Virus record (IMG/VR): IMGVR_UViG_3300045243_000040
Span: 1-42,825 of that record
Length of the DNA: 42,825 nucleotides
Source of the DNA: a virus
Reading direction: 5' to 3' (one strand)
Shown: piece after piece, positions 19,191 to 27,383 of the stretch
How positions within the stretch are numbered: position 1 is the stretch's first letter
Layout: each line of letters opens with the position of its first letter
Made by a program: the position numbers and the translations under genes
The notes under the pieces: generated by a model
What the model saw: only the letters and a program-made list of their open reading frames with translations
Database searches by the model: none
Told to the model about the DNA's origin: nothing

Positions 19191-19380
19191 CGAGCCACTC
19201 CTCGAGAGTCCACGGGCAGTAGCGCTTGGCCCACGCCCGCTGCGCGCCCATCAGCGCGAGCATGACTTCGCTCGGTTCGGTGTCCCCGCCCCGCAGCGTG
19301 GGGTCTGTGGAATGCTGCGACGCTTCCCTGATTGCAGCAGATGCGTGCGGGATTGAGGACACCGGACCCAACGAACTCAC
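19183..19380 (-). CDS. Hypothetical protein, 65 aa
   Basis: GTG 19380 overlaps the preceding stop as GTGA. The product (V-S-S-L-G-P-V-S-S-I-P-H-A-S-A-A-I-R-E-A...) ends in a helical W-A-K-R-Y-C-P-W-T-L-E-E-W segment. The A-S-A-A-I part is coded TCTGCTGCA, a weaker relative of the element found downstream. Unrecognised. Confidence 0.6.
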   Translation of the reverse strand: MSSLGPVSSIPHASAAIREASQHSTDPTLRGGDTEPSEVMLALMGAQRAWAKRYCPWTLEEWLDA

Positions 19381-19628
19381 CAGTAGAGCGAGCCCTGGTA
19401 GGTATACGAGCGAATCAGGTTGAGCGTCTTGCGGATGCGTTTGCGACGTGTCATTTCTTCTTCCTCCTGTGCTCGTAAGATGCGGCCGGCCTGCTGAATA
19501 CGGGCCTGATGCGTGCGATGCCTTCCCGTGCTGGGTGCCAGCCCGAGGCGTTCGCAGACTTTGTTGCGTGCTGCGCCGCAGGCCGGGCAAGCAGTGACGC
19601 GGATGGCTTGGTCGGTGCTAACGCCCAT
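19377..19628 (-). CDS. Phage zinc-finger-like DNA-binding protein
   Basis: The 83-aa protein has C-P-A-C-G-A-A-R-N-K-V-C-E-R-L-G-L-A-P-S-T-G-R-H-R-T-H-Q, a Cys/His pattern seen in actinophage small DNA-binding proteins. A basic C-terminus follows (M-T-R-R-K-R-I-R-K). ATG 19628 overlaps the upstream stop region. A strong internal AGGAGGAAGAAGAA-ATG could also make a 25-residue basic peptide. Confidence 0.65.
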   Translation of the reverse strand: MGVSTDQAIRVTACPACGAARNKVCERLGLAPSTGRHRTHQARIQQAGRILRAQEEEEMTRRKRIRKTLNLIRSYTYQGSLYW

Positions 19629-19806
19629 CACGCTGCATCTCCGAAGCCTCTGCTACCCCGAGCATGAACGCTATTAGCACGACCAACGGCAGCCACATCG
19701 CGATTGTCCACCATGGCGGCGGACTCAGCGAGCAGTCATAGATGAAGGCTGCGATCGAGACGGCGACCAATGCCTCGTTGATGCGAAGGCCCAGCCGATA
19801 CATCAT
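19618..19806 (-). CDS. Two-span membrane protein
   Basis: The 62-aa protein has two hydrophobic segments (A-L-V-A-V-S-I-A-A-F-I-Y and T-I-A-M-W-L-P-L-V-V-L-I-A-F-M-L) and a short charged tail. ATG 19806 overlaps the regulator stop as ATGA. It is the second gene of the early operon. Function unknown. Confidence 0.65.
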   Translation of the reverse strand: MMYRLGLRINEALVAVSIAAFIYDCSLSPPPWWTIAMWLPLVVLIAFMLGVAEASEMQRDGR

Positions 19807-19985
19807 GACTCCTCTAGTACGGCAGTAGCGCCACCGTTCTCGGCTTCGACATGAGCGCGTAGCGCGCGCCGCATCTCGGCGGCGACTGTCCGGTCGCCAT
19901 CCTCCGCGAGGCGCTCAAGCGCTCGCAGCGTCTCTGTGTCTAGTTTGAGGTTGACCTTCTCGGTCAGATGTTGCCTTGCGCTCAC
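19803..19985 (-). CDS. Ribbon-helix-helix regulator
   Basis: The first early gene. The 60-aa product from GTG 19985 has the Arc/MetJ layout: a strand (E-K-V-N-L-K-L-D), then L-R-A-L-E-R-L-A-E-D-G and the second helix (A-A-E-M-R-R-A-L-R-A-H). GTG 19985 coincides with the predicted transcription start, so the mRNA is probably leaderless; GTG 20003 and ATG 19994 would lie in the promoter. It may autoregulate the early operon. Confidence 0.75.
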   Translation of the reverse strand: MSARQHLTEKVNLKLDTETLRALERLAEDGDRTVAAEMRRALRAHVEAENGGATAVLEES

Positions 19986-19992
19986 GGGTGGC

Positions 19993-20023
19993 ATTGTTAC
20001 CACTTGCGACCACGCCGTGTCAA
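19993..20023 (-). promoter_or_regulatory. Early promoter
   Basis: On the minus strand, TTGACA (20023-20018) and TAACAAT (19999-19993) are separated by 18 bases. The start point would fall at about 19987-19985, at the GTG of the ribbon-helix-helix gene. It lies just downstream of the late-operon terminator, at the early/late boundary. Confidence 0.75.
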
Positions 20024-20050
20024 GCAGGCTTTACATTCGCGGCGGCGCGG

Positions 20051-20079
20051 GAAAGGGCCGCGGCTAGAAGCCGCGACCC
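20051..20079 (-). terminator. Late-operon terminator
   Basis: On the minus strand, GGGTCGCGGCT pairs with AGCCGCGGCCC across a three-base loop, followed by TTTC. It sits eight bases past the last late gene and immediately upstream of the early promoter, so it should separate the two transcripts. Confidence 0.75.
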
Positions 20080-20087
20080 TCGTAGGG

Positions 20088-20369
20088 CTACGCAACAGGC
20101 GCGGGTGTCAGGTTGGCGAGCTCCGCCGTAACGGCGGCAGCCGCAGCCTGAACGGCCTGATCCTCGGAGGTCAGATCGGTCGCGGGATGCGAGCCGATCC
20201 ATGCCTCGACTGCGGTGTCGAGGTCGGTGATCGCCTGGATGAGTGAGGCGAGGTCGGTGTCGAACGTGGCTTGGTCGAGTGCCATGTTTATGAGTCTCCT
20301 CTCGATCCTGACTAGCCCTGCGGCCATCTGTGCCAGGATCTCTTCAAGTAGCAGTTGTTGTCGCTTCAT
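20088..20369 (-). CDS. Small coiled-coil protein of the lysis region
   Basis: The 93-aa protein is mostly helical, with an N-terminal M-K-R-Q-Q-L-L-L-E-E-I-L-A-Q-M and a later M-A-L-D-Q-A-T-F-D-T-D-L-A-S-L-I-Q. The second part can also start at ATG 20285, which has AGGAG ten bases upstream. The C-terminus is Ala-rich. Short coiled-coil proteins are common at the end of phage late operons; the role is unknown. Confidence 0.6.
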   Translation of the reverse strand: MKRQQLLLEEILAQMAAGLVRIERRLINMALDQATFDTDLASLIQAITDLDTAVEAWIGSHPATDLTSEDQAVQAAAAAVTAELANLTPAPVA

Positions 20370-20418
20370 GGCTACACCGTATGCACAAATCCTCGCGCGC
20401 GCATCGGGGAATCACACG

Positions 20419-20703
20419 CTACTTGGGTGGCTCGGTTGTGTCGCCTGGCGGCTCGATCGGATCAGGCGGAGCATCGGCGACCGGCTGAGCACCGGCGCCC
20501 TTGAAGACGCCGACGAGCTGGTTGAGAGGCGTGAAGACTTCCGCGAACGCGAGCCCGGCCCCAACAAGGGCTGCGCTCAGCGCCGCCTGGTTGTTGGCGA
20601 TGTTGCCAGACTTGTCGACGTATTTCGTCGCGAACGCGATCCCGGCGGCGAGAAGCGCACGAAGAAAGAGCCGGACAACCGGCTCAGCGAAAAACCGCTG
20701 CAT
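20419..20703 (-). CDS. Holin-like membrane protein
   Basis: The 94-aa protein has a basic start, hydrophobic segments at about 10-25 and 41-70, and a Pro-rich C-terminal tail. It sits directly after the endolysin gene, where holins are usual. No sequence-specific holin signature is visible, so the call rests on size, topology and position. Confidence 0.6.
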   Translation of the reverse strand: MQRFFAEPVVRLFLRALLAAGIAFATKYVDKSGNIANNQAALSAALVGAGLAFAEVFTPLNQLVGVFKGAGAQPVADAPPDPIEPPGDTTEPPK

Positions 20704-20715
20704 GGTGGGTCTCCT

Positions 20716-21417
20716 TTAGGTGAGGATTTGGCAGACGCGCTTCGGCTCGCGCGTATCGACGCTCAGCCGGTACGACTGCGGCCCGGCCTCATTGCCGTCC
20801 GACGCGACGAGCGGGTCCGGGCCAGCTTCGATGCAGACGACTGCGTGCTCTCCTGTGCCGGGGCCGATGACGATCGGGTCTCCGGGCCGGGCTAGTGAGA
20901 GGTCGAAGAGGATGCGTCCGTGGTTCTGGGCGTTCTCGAGCAGCGTCCCGGTGAACCCGACCCAGCGGTAGTCGAGCCCCGAGGGGTCGGGCAGTCCGGC
21001 GGCCCAGTAGCAGTAGGTGACGAAGCCCGAGCAGTCCGTCCAGATCGGCAGACGCCCTCTCGGCTCCCGCAGGAAGTCGTCGCGGGAGGTGCCCTGCGTG
21101 TAGTGGATCTCGCCGGCGTGACCGATTCCCCACTGCGCCCACTTCACGAGCGCCGCGCGTGCGGCTTCGAGACGATGCTGTGCGTCCTGCTGCGCTCGGA
21201 TGTGCTTGAGGTAGGTGCGCCACGCCCAGGAGCCTTTGCCTTTAATGCGTGCGAGCCGCCACAGCCGCCACCACATGAACCAAGCAGGGACGCGCTTCGG
21301 TGCTCGACTCGGGCGTGGCCCTTTGCGTCCGCTGCTGATCCAGGCCGCGAGGTGCCAGGACCACAGCGGAATCTTCCGCGGCGTCCGCCGCGGTCTCGGG
21401 AGTGCCATAAGGCTCAT
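20716..21417 (-). CDS. Endolysin, NlpC/P60-type peptidase
   Basis: The 233-aa protein has a basic, Trp-rich N-terminal region (1-80) and a C-terminal papain-like domain. The catalytic Cys is in W-T-D-C129-S-G-F-V-T-Y and His in G-E-H191-A-V-V, with a following V-A-S-D-G-N-E segment. It would cleave peptide bonds in peptidoglycan. No export signal is seen, so a holin is expected to release it. The N-terminal part may bind the wall. Confidence 0.85.
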   Translation of the reverse strand: MSLMALPRPRRTPRKIPLWSWHLAAWISSGRKGPRPSRAPKRVPAWFMWWRLWRLARIKGKGSWAWRTYLKHIRAQQDAQHRLEAARAALVKWAQWGIGHAGEIHYTQGTSRDDFLREPRGRLPIWTDCSGFVTYCYWAAGLPDPSGLDYRWVGFTGTLLENAQNHGRILFDLSLARPGDPIVIGPGTGEHAVVCIEAGPDPLVASDGNEAGPQSYRLSVDTREPKRVCQILT

Positions 21418-21421
21418 CTCC

Positions 21422-21922
21422 TTACTTGGTGGGCACGGTGACCGTGACCGTGGAGGGCGGTGGTGCTGCGTGGCCGCGGCCTGTGTAGAGGAGAACGGCG
21501 GTGATAATCGCGAGGGCGAGGATCAGGGCGGAGTAGAGGACGGCCGTGCTTGCACCGATTCCTTCGCGTCGGCCTTGCAAGGCGGACATGTATGAGACCA
21601 GCGGGTCGAGCCTCGCCTCGATCTTCTCGACCGCTCCGCGTAACTCCGTCTGCGTCGTGTACGTGCCGCGTTCACGCTCGATCTGGGACCGCAACTCGTT
21701 CGCTTTCTCGTCCTTGTATATCTGGATGTCCCGGGCGAGCGAGAGGGCAGCGAGGTCGGCGGTCTCCTTGATCTTGAGCGCCTTCTCCTTCTCGATGTCG
21801 ACTTCGCTGTAGCGGCGGTCACGCTCTTCAGCCAGTTCCTTCGCCGCGGCGCGGAGCGCTTCGTTGTGGGCGGAGTACGTCTCGATCGTCCAGCCGGACT
21901 CATCACGCGGCGTAACAGCCAA
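21422..21922 (-). CDS. Coiled-coil protein with C-terminal membrane span
   Basis: The 166-aa protein has a long charged coiled coil (about 20-105) and one membrane span near the C-terminus (A-V-L-Y-S-A-L-I-L-A-L-A-I-I-T-A-V-L-L-Y), ending in a short V-T-V-T-V-P-T-K tail. It starts at TTG 21922 behind a G-rich site. Position between fibres and endolysin suggests a lysis role, such as a second holin. This is an inference. Confidence 0.65.
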   Translation of the reverse strand: MAVTPRDESGWTIETYSAHNEALRAAAKELAEERDRRYSEVDIEKEKALKIKETADLAALSLARDIQIYKDEKANELRSQIERERGTYTTQTELRGAVEKIEARLDPLVSYMSALQGRREGIGASTAVLYSALILALAIITAVLLYTGRGHAAPPPSTVTVTVPTK

Positions 21923-21970
21923 TGGGTTGCCCCCCTTTCCTTCTCGCTATGAGCGCGCCGCCCATTTGCC

Positions 21971-23797
21971 TCAGCCCGTCTCCCAGATGTGGAGGCCGAT
22001 CCGTTCGATGCAGGGGACGCAGCAGCGGCAGATTTTGGCGCGGATTGCTGCAATGCCCGTCGGCGCGTCGACCGCTGGAAGCGTTGGGCCGTAGCCGCCG
22101 CCTGCGAGCCAGTCCCCCGCATCGTCATAGATCAGTGTGGGTGGGCTCGTCCCGGCGGTTCTCCAGTCCCCGATCTCTACGCCTGTGATGCCGGTAGGAA
22201 ACGCTGGTAGCAGCTCCCAGGTGCGCGTACAAGTGCGCGGGAGATGAAGTACCTGACCGCCGTTCTCGTTTGTCGCCGGCACCCAGATGTTTCCCGGGTC
22301 GGATACGAAGTCGGATCTGAAATCGTCGACGAATGCGCCGTTGGGGAGGATCGAGAACATCGACAGCCGGGTGCCGTCGATGAAGTCGAAAGTCGCGGAC
22401 CCGTCACACGGGATCCTGTAGACAACCTGCGCGAACGCCCTGCCGCCAAGGCCCGCGCTGTTGAAGCCGACACATACGAGGTAGACATCGGTGTCGGCGA
22501 GCAACGGGTCGGTGTAGAGCGACGACGCGTAGTGAACACGACGCAAGCCAGTCGCGTTGAGACCACCATCAGAGAGCGAGCCGGGAGACTCGAAGCCTCC
22601 CTCAACCGGGGTCGGGTAGAGGTCCACGGAGAGCGTCTGGACGACATTCGCGATGCCCCCGGACAGATCCCAATATTCGACTGTTTCCGGCCCGTTGATA
22701 TCAGGCCACGGCAGCATGATCGCGGCGGGCGAGCCGTGGTCGCTGCGGAGTATGTATTCGCCCGTCCAGCACCAGTTCGCGTCCGAGTTGTACCGCGTCC
22801 CGTTGTGGTCGAGCTCCGTGTCGCTGTCCTCGGTTGTGAAGACGAGATCGGTGTCGACGGTCTTGCTGGTTACATCCCAGCGTGAGTAGCTGATCCTCTG
22901 CCCGATCTGGGAAGCGAACGAGTCCCAAGTGCCCCCCTCGGACCACATGACATGACATGCGCCCGGTTCGGCTGGTGAGGCGCATGCTTCGATGTCGCCA
23001 CATAAGCCGTGTGTGCCGGCGTTGTAGAACTTCGCCTCGACCGTGTCTAGCCTCGTAAATCCGCCAACGTCGCCGCCGAACACGGTGACGCGGGCCGCGT
23101 GCCAGCGGAAGCTGTTGTCCAGGCCGTTGTCGTCAGTCTCGCCGTCCGCCCCGCCGAAACCGTGGTAGTGCTTCCAGAACGTGAACCCGGAGTCGGTGTC
23201 CTGCACGAACGGGCTGGACTCGTAGAAACTCGCGATCTGCGGATGCTCAAAGCCGCAGGCGTCGCGAAGCGATAGGCCGCAGTCACCGAAATACGGGTAC
23301 CTGACATCCTCCCGTGCGAGGACGACGACCCAGACGTTCGTTCCGTCTGTGCGCACCTGAACGTCGAGGACGTCCATGAACCACGCAGTGAGTGCGCCTT
23401 TCTGCGCGTCCGAATATTGCGGGCCGAGACCACCGACCCGGCTGCACGGATCGAAGTCCGGCAGCGTTCCGGCCACCCAGCTGAACACCGGATCAACGGC
23501 GAGGTCGTAAACGACCGGATCTGACCCGTCGTCAGGGAAATAGGCGACAGTGATCGGAACCGCAGACTCGATCCTGGCTGGCCACGCCGCCTTGTTCGTG
23601 ACATTGTCGGGGTTGGTGCTGGTCGGGTCGGTCGTGTCGCCCACGATCGCGTTGATCCACGCGACCCAGGTCCCGTTGATGTCGCGACAGTACGAGGTGA
23701 CGGTGTGGCCGGCGTCGTCGTAATCGACGTGGTTGATGACGATGCCGTCGTTCTGCGTGATCGAGTCACGCGAGTTAACGCACGGATGCCAGGGCAT
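21971..23797 (-). CDS. Large Cys-rich structural protein, probable tail or receptor-binding
   Basis: The 608-aa protein starts at ATG 23797, overlapping the repeat-fibre stop. It looks mainly beta-stranded, rich in Asp, Gly and Trp. Many cysteines occur, including a C-R-C-C-V-P-C cluster near the C-terminus. No enzyme motif was seen. The place at the distal end of the tail module suggests a receptor-binding or adhesion role. Unrecognised by family. Confidence 0.65.
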   Translation of the reverse strand: MPWHPCVNSRDSITQNDGIVINHVDYDDAGHTVTSYCRDINGTWVAWINAIVGDTTDPTSTNPDNVTNKAAWPARIESAVPITVAYFPDDGSDPVVYDLAVDPVFSWVAGTLPDFDPCSRVGGLGPQYSDAQKGALTAWFMDVLDVQVRTDGTNVWVVVLAREDVRYPYFGDCGLSLRDACGFEHPQIASFYESSPFVQDTDSGFTFWKHYHGFGGADGETDDNGLDNSFRWHAARVTVFGGDVGGFTRLDTVEAKFYNAGTHGLCGDIEACASPAEPGACHVMWSEGGTWDSFASQIGQRISYSRWDVTSKTVDTDLVFTTEDSDTELDHNGTRYNSDANWCWTGEYILRSDHGSPAAIMLPWPDINGPETVEYWDLSGGIANVVQTLSVDLYPTPVEGGFESPGSLSDGGLNATGLRRVHYASSLYTDPLLADTDVYLVCVGFNSAGLGGRAFAQVVYRIPCDGSATFDFIDGTRLSMFSILPNGAFVDDFRSDFVSDPGNIWVPATNENGGQVLHLPRTCTRTWELLPAFPTGITGVEIGDWRTAGTSPPTLIYDDAGDWLAGGGYGPTLPAVDAPTGIAAIRAKICRCCVPCIERIGLHIWETG

Positions 23798-24477
23798 CAG
23801 ACGGTCCCGGAGACGGAGAGGCCCGCACCCGGTGGTGGTGGAGGGGGAGGCGGGGGTTCGTTGAGGGGTGTGACGATCGGCGTATCGGCTTTCAGCCGGA
23901 TGATGCCGCTGGCGCGGAGGACGATGATGTAGCTGGCTACTGTCGGTGGGTCGGCTTTGAGGAGGATGACACCGCTCGAGGCTTGGTACGGGTAGACATT
24001 CGGGCCGTCAGCGCGAAGGAGGAACCGACCAGACACCGTCTGTGTCGGCTGCGTCTGCGGCCCGTCCGCCTTCAGGACGATCGTGCCACTCGACGCCTGT
24101 GCCGGATACACGGTCGGGGCGTCCCCTGTGAGGATGAACACGCCCGGGATCGGCTGCGTGCTCGTCACGATTCTCGGCGGATCACCCCGTAGCGTGATGA
24201 CGCCGGTTAGCGGCTGGTAGGCGGCAGGCAGAGCAGGCGGATCAGCCTGGATGACGATGACGCCGGATGGGATCTGGATGGTGCCGCTCTGCGCTGGATC
24301 GTCGGCGGAGAGGTTGATGACTCCATCGCTGATCGCGTAGTACGGGTAGACGTTCGGCGCGTCCGCTACGAGAACGATCACGCCCGAGGGGGCGTTGATC
24401 GTGATCGGCGAGCCGCTGACTACGCCCGCGTAGGCTTGCCCGAAGTACGGCCAGCCGTATGCGTTTGAGCCGAACAT
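23797..24477 (-). CDS. Tail fibre protein with nine short beta repeats
   Basis: The 226-aa protein is built from about nine repeats of 19-22 residues with the pattern S-G-V-I-x-L-x-A-D-x-P, from residue 31 to about 205. A poly-Pro stretch and a short C-terminal segment follow. Such repeats usually form a fibrous or solenoid beta structure. It lies between the Gly-rich fibre and the large Cys-rich protein. Confidence 0.7.
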   Translation of the reverse strand: MFGSNAYGWPYFGQAYAGVVSGSPITINAPSGVIVLVADAPNVYPYYAISDGVINLSADDPAQSGTIQIPSGVIVIQADPPALPAAYQPLTGVITLRGDPPRIVTSTQPIPGVFILTGDAPTVYPAQASSGTIVLKADGPQTQPTQTVSGRFLLRADGPNVYPYQASSGVILLKADPPTVASYIIVLRASGIIRLKADTPIVTPLNEPPPPPPPPPGAGLSVSGTV

Positions 24478-26469
24478 CTAGAGGTGGGTGATGACGATGC
24501 AGCGGCCATCTCCGCCGTTGCCGCCCGCTCCGCCTGTCCCGTTTGCTGCTGCTCCGCCGCCGCCTCCGCCGCTGCCGGTGAGGCCGTTGCCGCCCTTGCC
24601 TGCTGTGCCGATGGCGTTCTTTCCCCCACCGCCGCCGCCCGCCGCGCCACAGAACGGGCCGGTGAACGTGCCGTCGCCGCCGGGGCCACCCGTCGCGCCG
24701 CCCGTACCTGCGCCGCCGCCTCCGCCCGCCGCGTAGGACTGTGTGGCGCCGCCCGCTCCGCCCCCGCCTCCCGTGGTAGTTGAGGCGCCGCCGCCCGCGC
24801 CGCCGCCAGGTCCGCCGAAGATACTGCTGCCACCCGTCTTGCCTGCGGCGTTCGCGGCCTGGCTACCGCCGCCCGACGCGCCACCCCATTCCGCATTCAG
24901 ACCGGAAGCATTTGTGCCGTTCGAGATTGCACCCTGACCGGACACGCCTCCGCTGCCTCCGCTCGGGAACGCCGCAGCCGAGCCACCGGTCGAGCTGCCC
25001 GCCGTGCTGCCACCCGGAGCCCCGGCCGTGTTGGCTGCGCTCGCACCGTGGTTGCCGCCGCTCGCCGATCCTGCAAGGAGAAGCGAGCCGAACGTCGTAG
25101 GCGCAGATCCGTCCGAGCCGTTCACGCCCGCCGCGCCGCCCGCGCCGCCCGCGCCGACTCCCACGGTAACGCTGGTAGGCACATCGGATGGTTGGAAGAC
25201 CGCTCGAGAGACTGCGCCACCGCCGCCGCCCGCACCACCGGACACGTTCGCTGCCGCCGCCCCCGAGAACCCGCCGCCGCCGCCGCCGCCCGCGCCGATG
25301 CAGATGACCTCGACAGCCTTCGCGCCTGTGGGCTTGCTCCACGTCTGCCCGGCACCGGCCGCGTACACATGAACGTCGGTGCTTGCGCTAGTGATCGCAG
25401 CATCGACATACGCCTTCGTCGCGGCGTCCTGCGCGGAGCCGGGGTCGGTGAGGTTCGTGAGCTTGTGGCTGTTGATCGAATAGTCGGCTGTGGCGTTTCC
25501 GATCTGGTTCAGGTTGTAGTCGCCCGACGTCGCAGCGACGGCCCCTGTTCTGCCGAATACCGATGTCACAAGGTTGCTCACCGAGCCGACATCCGTCCAG
25601 GTTCCCGGACTGCCGGCGGTCGTACAGACGAAGACATGTCCGTTTCTGGCAACGATGAAGTCACCGATCACGAACGCGCCGCTGACAGGGGCGCCGCTCG
25701 CTGTCGCGCCGACGTAGCGGCTGGCCGAGGTTGCCCCAGTTAGCCCTGCCGCCGTCAAATCGGGGGCGGAGACTTCTCCGGTGAACGCCTGCTGTGATCC
25801 GCTCGACTTGTCGGCCGCGTTCGTGACCTGCGCCGCCGTGTAATCACCCGTCGCAGCGGCTACCGCGCCCGTGCGAGTAAACACGGATGTGACGAGGTTC
25901 GAGACGCTTCCTACGTCGACCCATGTGCCGGGAGAACCGGCAACGGTACACACGAAGATATGGCCGTTACGAGCAACCACGAAATCACCGACAACGAACG
26001 TCCCCGAGCCGGGCGACCCGGATGTGGTTCCGCCGACGAATCGGACCGCCGCGGTGGCACCCGTCAAGGCAGATGCGACGACGCCTTCATAGTCACCGTC
26101 AGCCGCGACGACAGCCCCGGTGCGAGTGAACACGCTCGAGACCGGCACCGAAGGGATAGCCGACTCCACATCTGTCAGCGTCTTCGCGGTAATCGTGGCA
26201 GCGATCTGATCGCCGACCACAATCGTCCGGGCGGACGAACTCTCCTGTGCCCGAGTGAACGTCAGCGTGTCCGTTGAACGGCCGGTGACACGGACAATCT
26301 CGGCGTTCGTCGTAGACGGCTGAGCGTTGACCGGCCAGATGGTTGCGTTGAACGGCACCGCCGGGAACTTCGCGCCGTCCGTGGCCGCGACGACTAGCGA
26401 CGTGCCAGAGGTCGCAGGCGATGGTGCGGTCGCAATGGTGCTGTACGCAAAGTTCGCGTGCGCATCCAT
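24478..26469 (-). CDS. Tail fibre with glycine-rich C-terminal tip
   Basis: The 663-aa protein has an N-terminal attachment part (1-110) and a duplicated middle block (about 136-205 and 244-312, both with V-A-R-N-G-H-(I/V)-F-V-C). Next comes a typical fibre phrase (N-S-H-K-L-T-N-L-T-D-P-G-S-A-Q-D-A-A-T-K-A-Y-V-D-A). A glycine-rich domain (about 392-655) ends in R-C-I-V-I-T-H-L. Glycine-rich tips recognise host receptors in several phages. No frameshift is seen. Confidence 0.8.
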   Translation of the reverse strand: MDAHANFAYSTIATAPSPATSGTSLVVAATDGAKFPAVPFNATIWPVNAQPSTTNAEIVRVTGRSTDTLTFTRAQESSSARTIVVGDQIAATITAKTLTDVESAIPSVPVSSVFTRTGAVVAADGDYEGVVASALTGATAAVRFVGGTTSGSPGSGTFVVGDFVVARNGHIFVCTVAGSPGTWVDVGSVSNLVTSVFTRTGAVAAATGDYTAAQVTNAADKSSGSQQAFTGEVSAPDLTAAGLTGATSASRYVGATASGAPVSGAFVIGDFIVARNGHVFVCTTAGSPGTWTDVGSVSNLVTSVFGRTGAVAATSGDYNLNQIGNATADYSINSHKLTNLTDPGSAQDAATKAYVDAAITSASTDVHVYAAGAGQTWSKPTGAKAVEVICIGAGGGGGGGFSGAAAANVSGGAGGGGGAVSRAVFQPSDVPTSVTVGVGAGGAGGAAGVNGSDGSAPTTFGSLLLAGSASGGNHGASAANTAGAPGGSTAGSSTGGSAAAFPSGGSGGVSGQGAISNGTNASGLNAEWGGASGGGSQAANAAGKTGGSSIFGGPGGGAGGGASTTTGGGGGAGGATQSYAAGGGGGAGTGGATGGPGGDGTFTGPFCGAAGGGGGGKNAIGTAGKGGNGLTGSGGGGGGAAANGTGGAGGNGGDGRCIVITHL

Positions 26470-26473
26470 CGGT

Positions 26474-26923
26474 CTATGAGGCCTGCATGTAGAAGACTCC
26501 GGTGGCAGGCCACTGGATCGCGAACGGCAACCCGGCCGGATCCTGGTCCGCTCCGAAGTTCATATAGGCGAGCAGGAAGTCCGTCGCAGCCGAGCCCGGT
26601 GTCGCGTCGTACACGATCGCGTACCGGAACGGAGCCGACGGAGTCAACGCCCCAGGGTTCACATCGGCCGCGTCGAACCGCTCCTCCCGTGTCGCCGAGT
26701 CGTAGCTGCGCGCGGCGCTCCCGAGCGTGAACCCGCCGGTCGTGTAGCCGCCCGACCCTGCGATCTCGTGGGCCTGCGGCGTCACCCAGAACTCGTCTGT
26801 GCCTTGATTGGGCGTGTACGCGGATGTGACCAGGGCGATCTTGATGGTGTCGCCCGTCCAGCTGAGGTCGTTGTTGGCGATGTGCTTGCCGGCCTCGCCA
26901 TAGACCTTGGTTGTAACAGCCAT
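26474..26923 (-). CDS. Minor tail / virion protein
   Basis: The 149-aa protein (M-A-V-T-T-K-V-Y-G-E-A-G-K-H-I-A-N-N-D-L-S-W-T-G-D-T-I-K) looks beta-rich and resembles small structural proteins found among phage tail-tip genes. ATG 26923 has a ribosome binding site (GGAGG). No specific family was assigned. Confidence 0.6.
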   Translation of the reverse strand: MAVTTKVYGEAGKHIANNDLSWTGDTIKIALVTSAYTPNQGTDEFWVTPQAHEIAGSGGYTTGGFTLGSAARSYDSATREERFDAADVNPGALTPSAPFRYAIVYDATPGSAATDFLLAYMNFGADQDPAGLPFAIQWPATGVFYMQAS

Positions 26924-26933
26924 GCCTTACCTC

Positions 26934-27383
26934 CTATGGGACGCCGTAGTAGAACTCGCCGGTCGAAAGCAACCGACATGGGACGTAGTTGCCGAAGTTG
27001 TCGTGACCCTTCCACGGCAGATCGGTTTCCTTCGTGTATTCGAGCGGCAGAATGAATACGAGGTCGCCGGGGATGACACCGTCGAGGTCGCCTTGAATCT
27101 CGATCTGGTGGTACGTGTATTCGACGATCGCCGTCGCCAATGGACGAGCACCCATCACCGGATCACCCGTCCAAGCCGCGTACTCACAAATGTTCGGTGG
27201 GCCAACCGACAACCGATACTGCAACGGTGTCGGATTAGGCACCTGCGCCGTCGGCGCCATCGTGAACCCATTGATCAGTGATGTCGCCCCTCCGTCGTCT
27301 CCGACGACACGGAAGATGTCGCACCAGGCAGCGTCACTGCCCCGCGGGGCGTGCCGGCTGCCATGTTGAACCTCGCCAGCCAT
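26934..27383 (-). CDS. Structural protein of the tail region
   Basis: The 149-aa protein starts at ATG 27383 one base after the minor tail stop. It contains V-V-G-D-D-G-G-A-T-S-L-I-N-G and Y-H-Q-I-E-I-Q-G-D-L-D-G-V-I-P-G-D-L-V segments and is probably beta-stranded. Position indicates a tail-tip or baseplate component. Unrecognised. Confidence 0.6.
   Translation of the reverse strand: MAGEVQHGSRHAPRGSDAAWCDIFRVVGDDGGATSLINGFTMAPTAQVPNPTPLQYRLSVGPPNICEYAAWTGDPVMGARPLATAIVEYTYHQIEIQGDLDGVIPGDLVFILPLEYTKETDLPWKGHDNFGNYVPCRLLSTGEFYYGVP

Noticed and set aside
24484-25372. Proline-rich plus-strand frames opposite the glycine-rich fibre tip
   Set aside because: GGN codons read as CCN on the other strand; the composition follows directly from the fibre gene.
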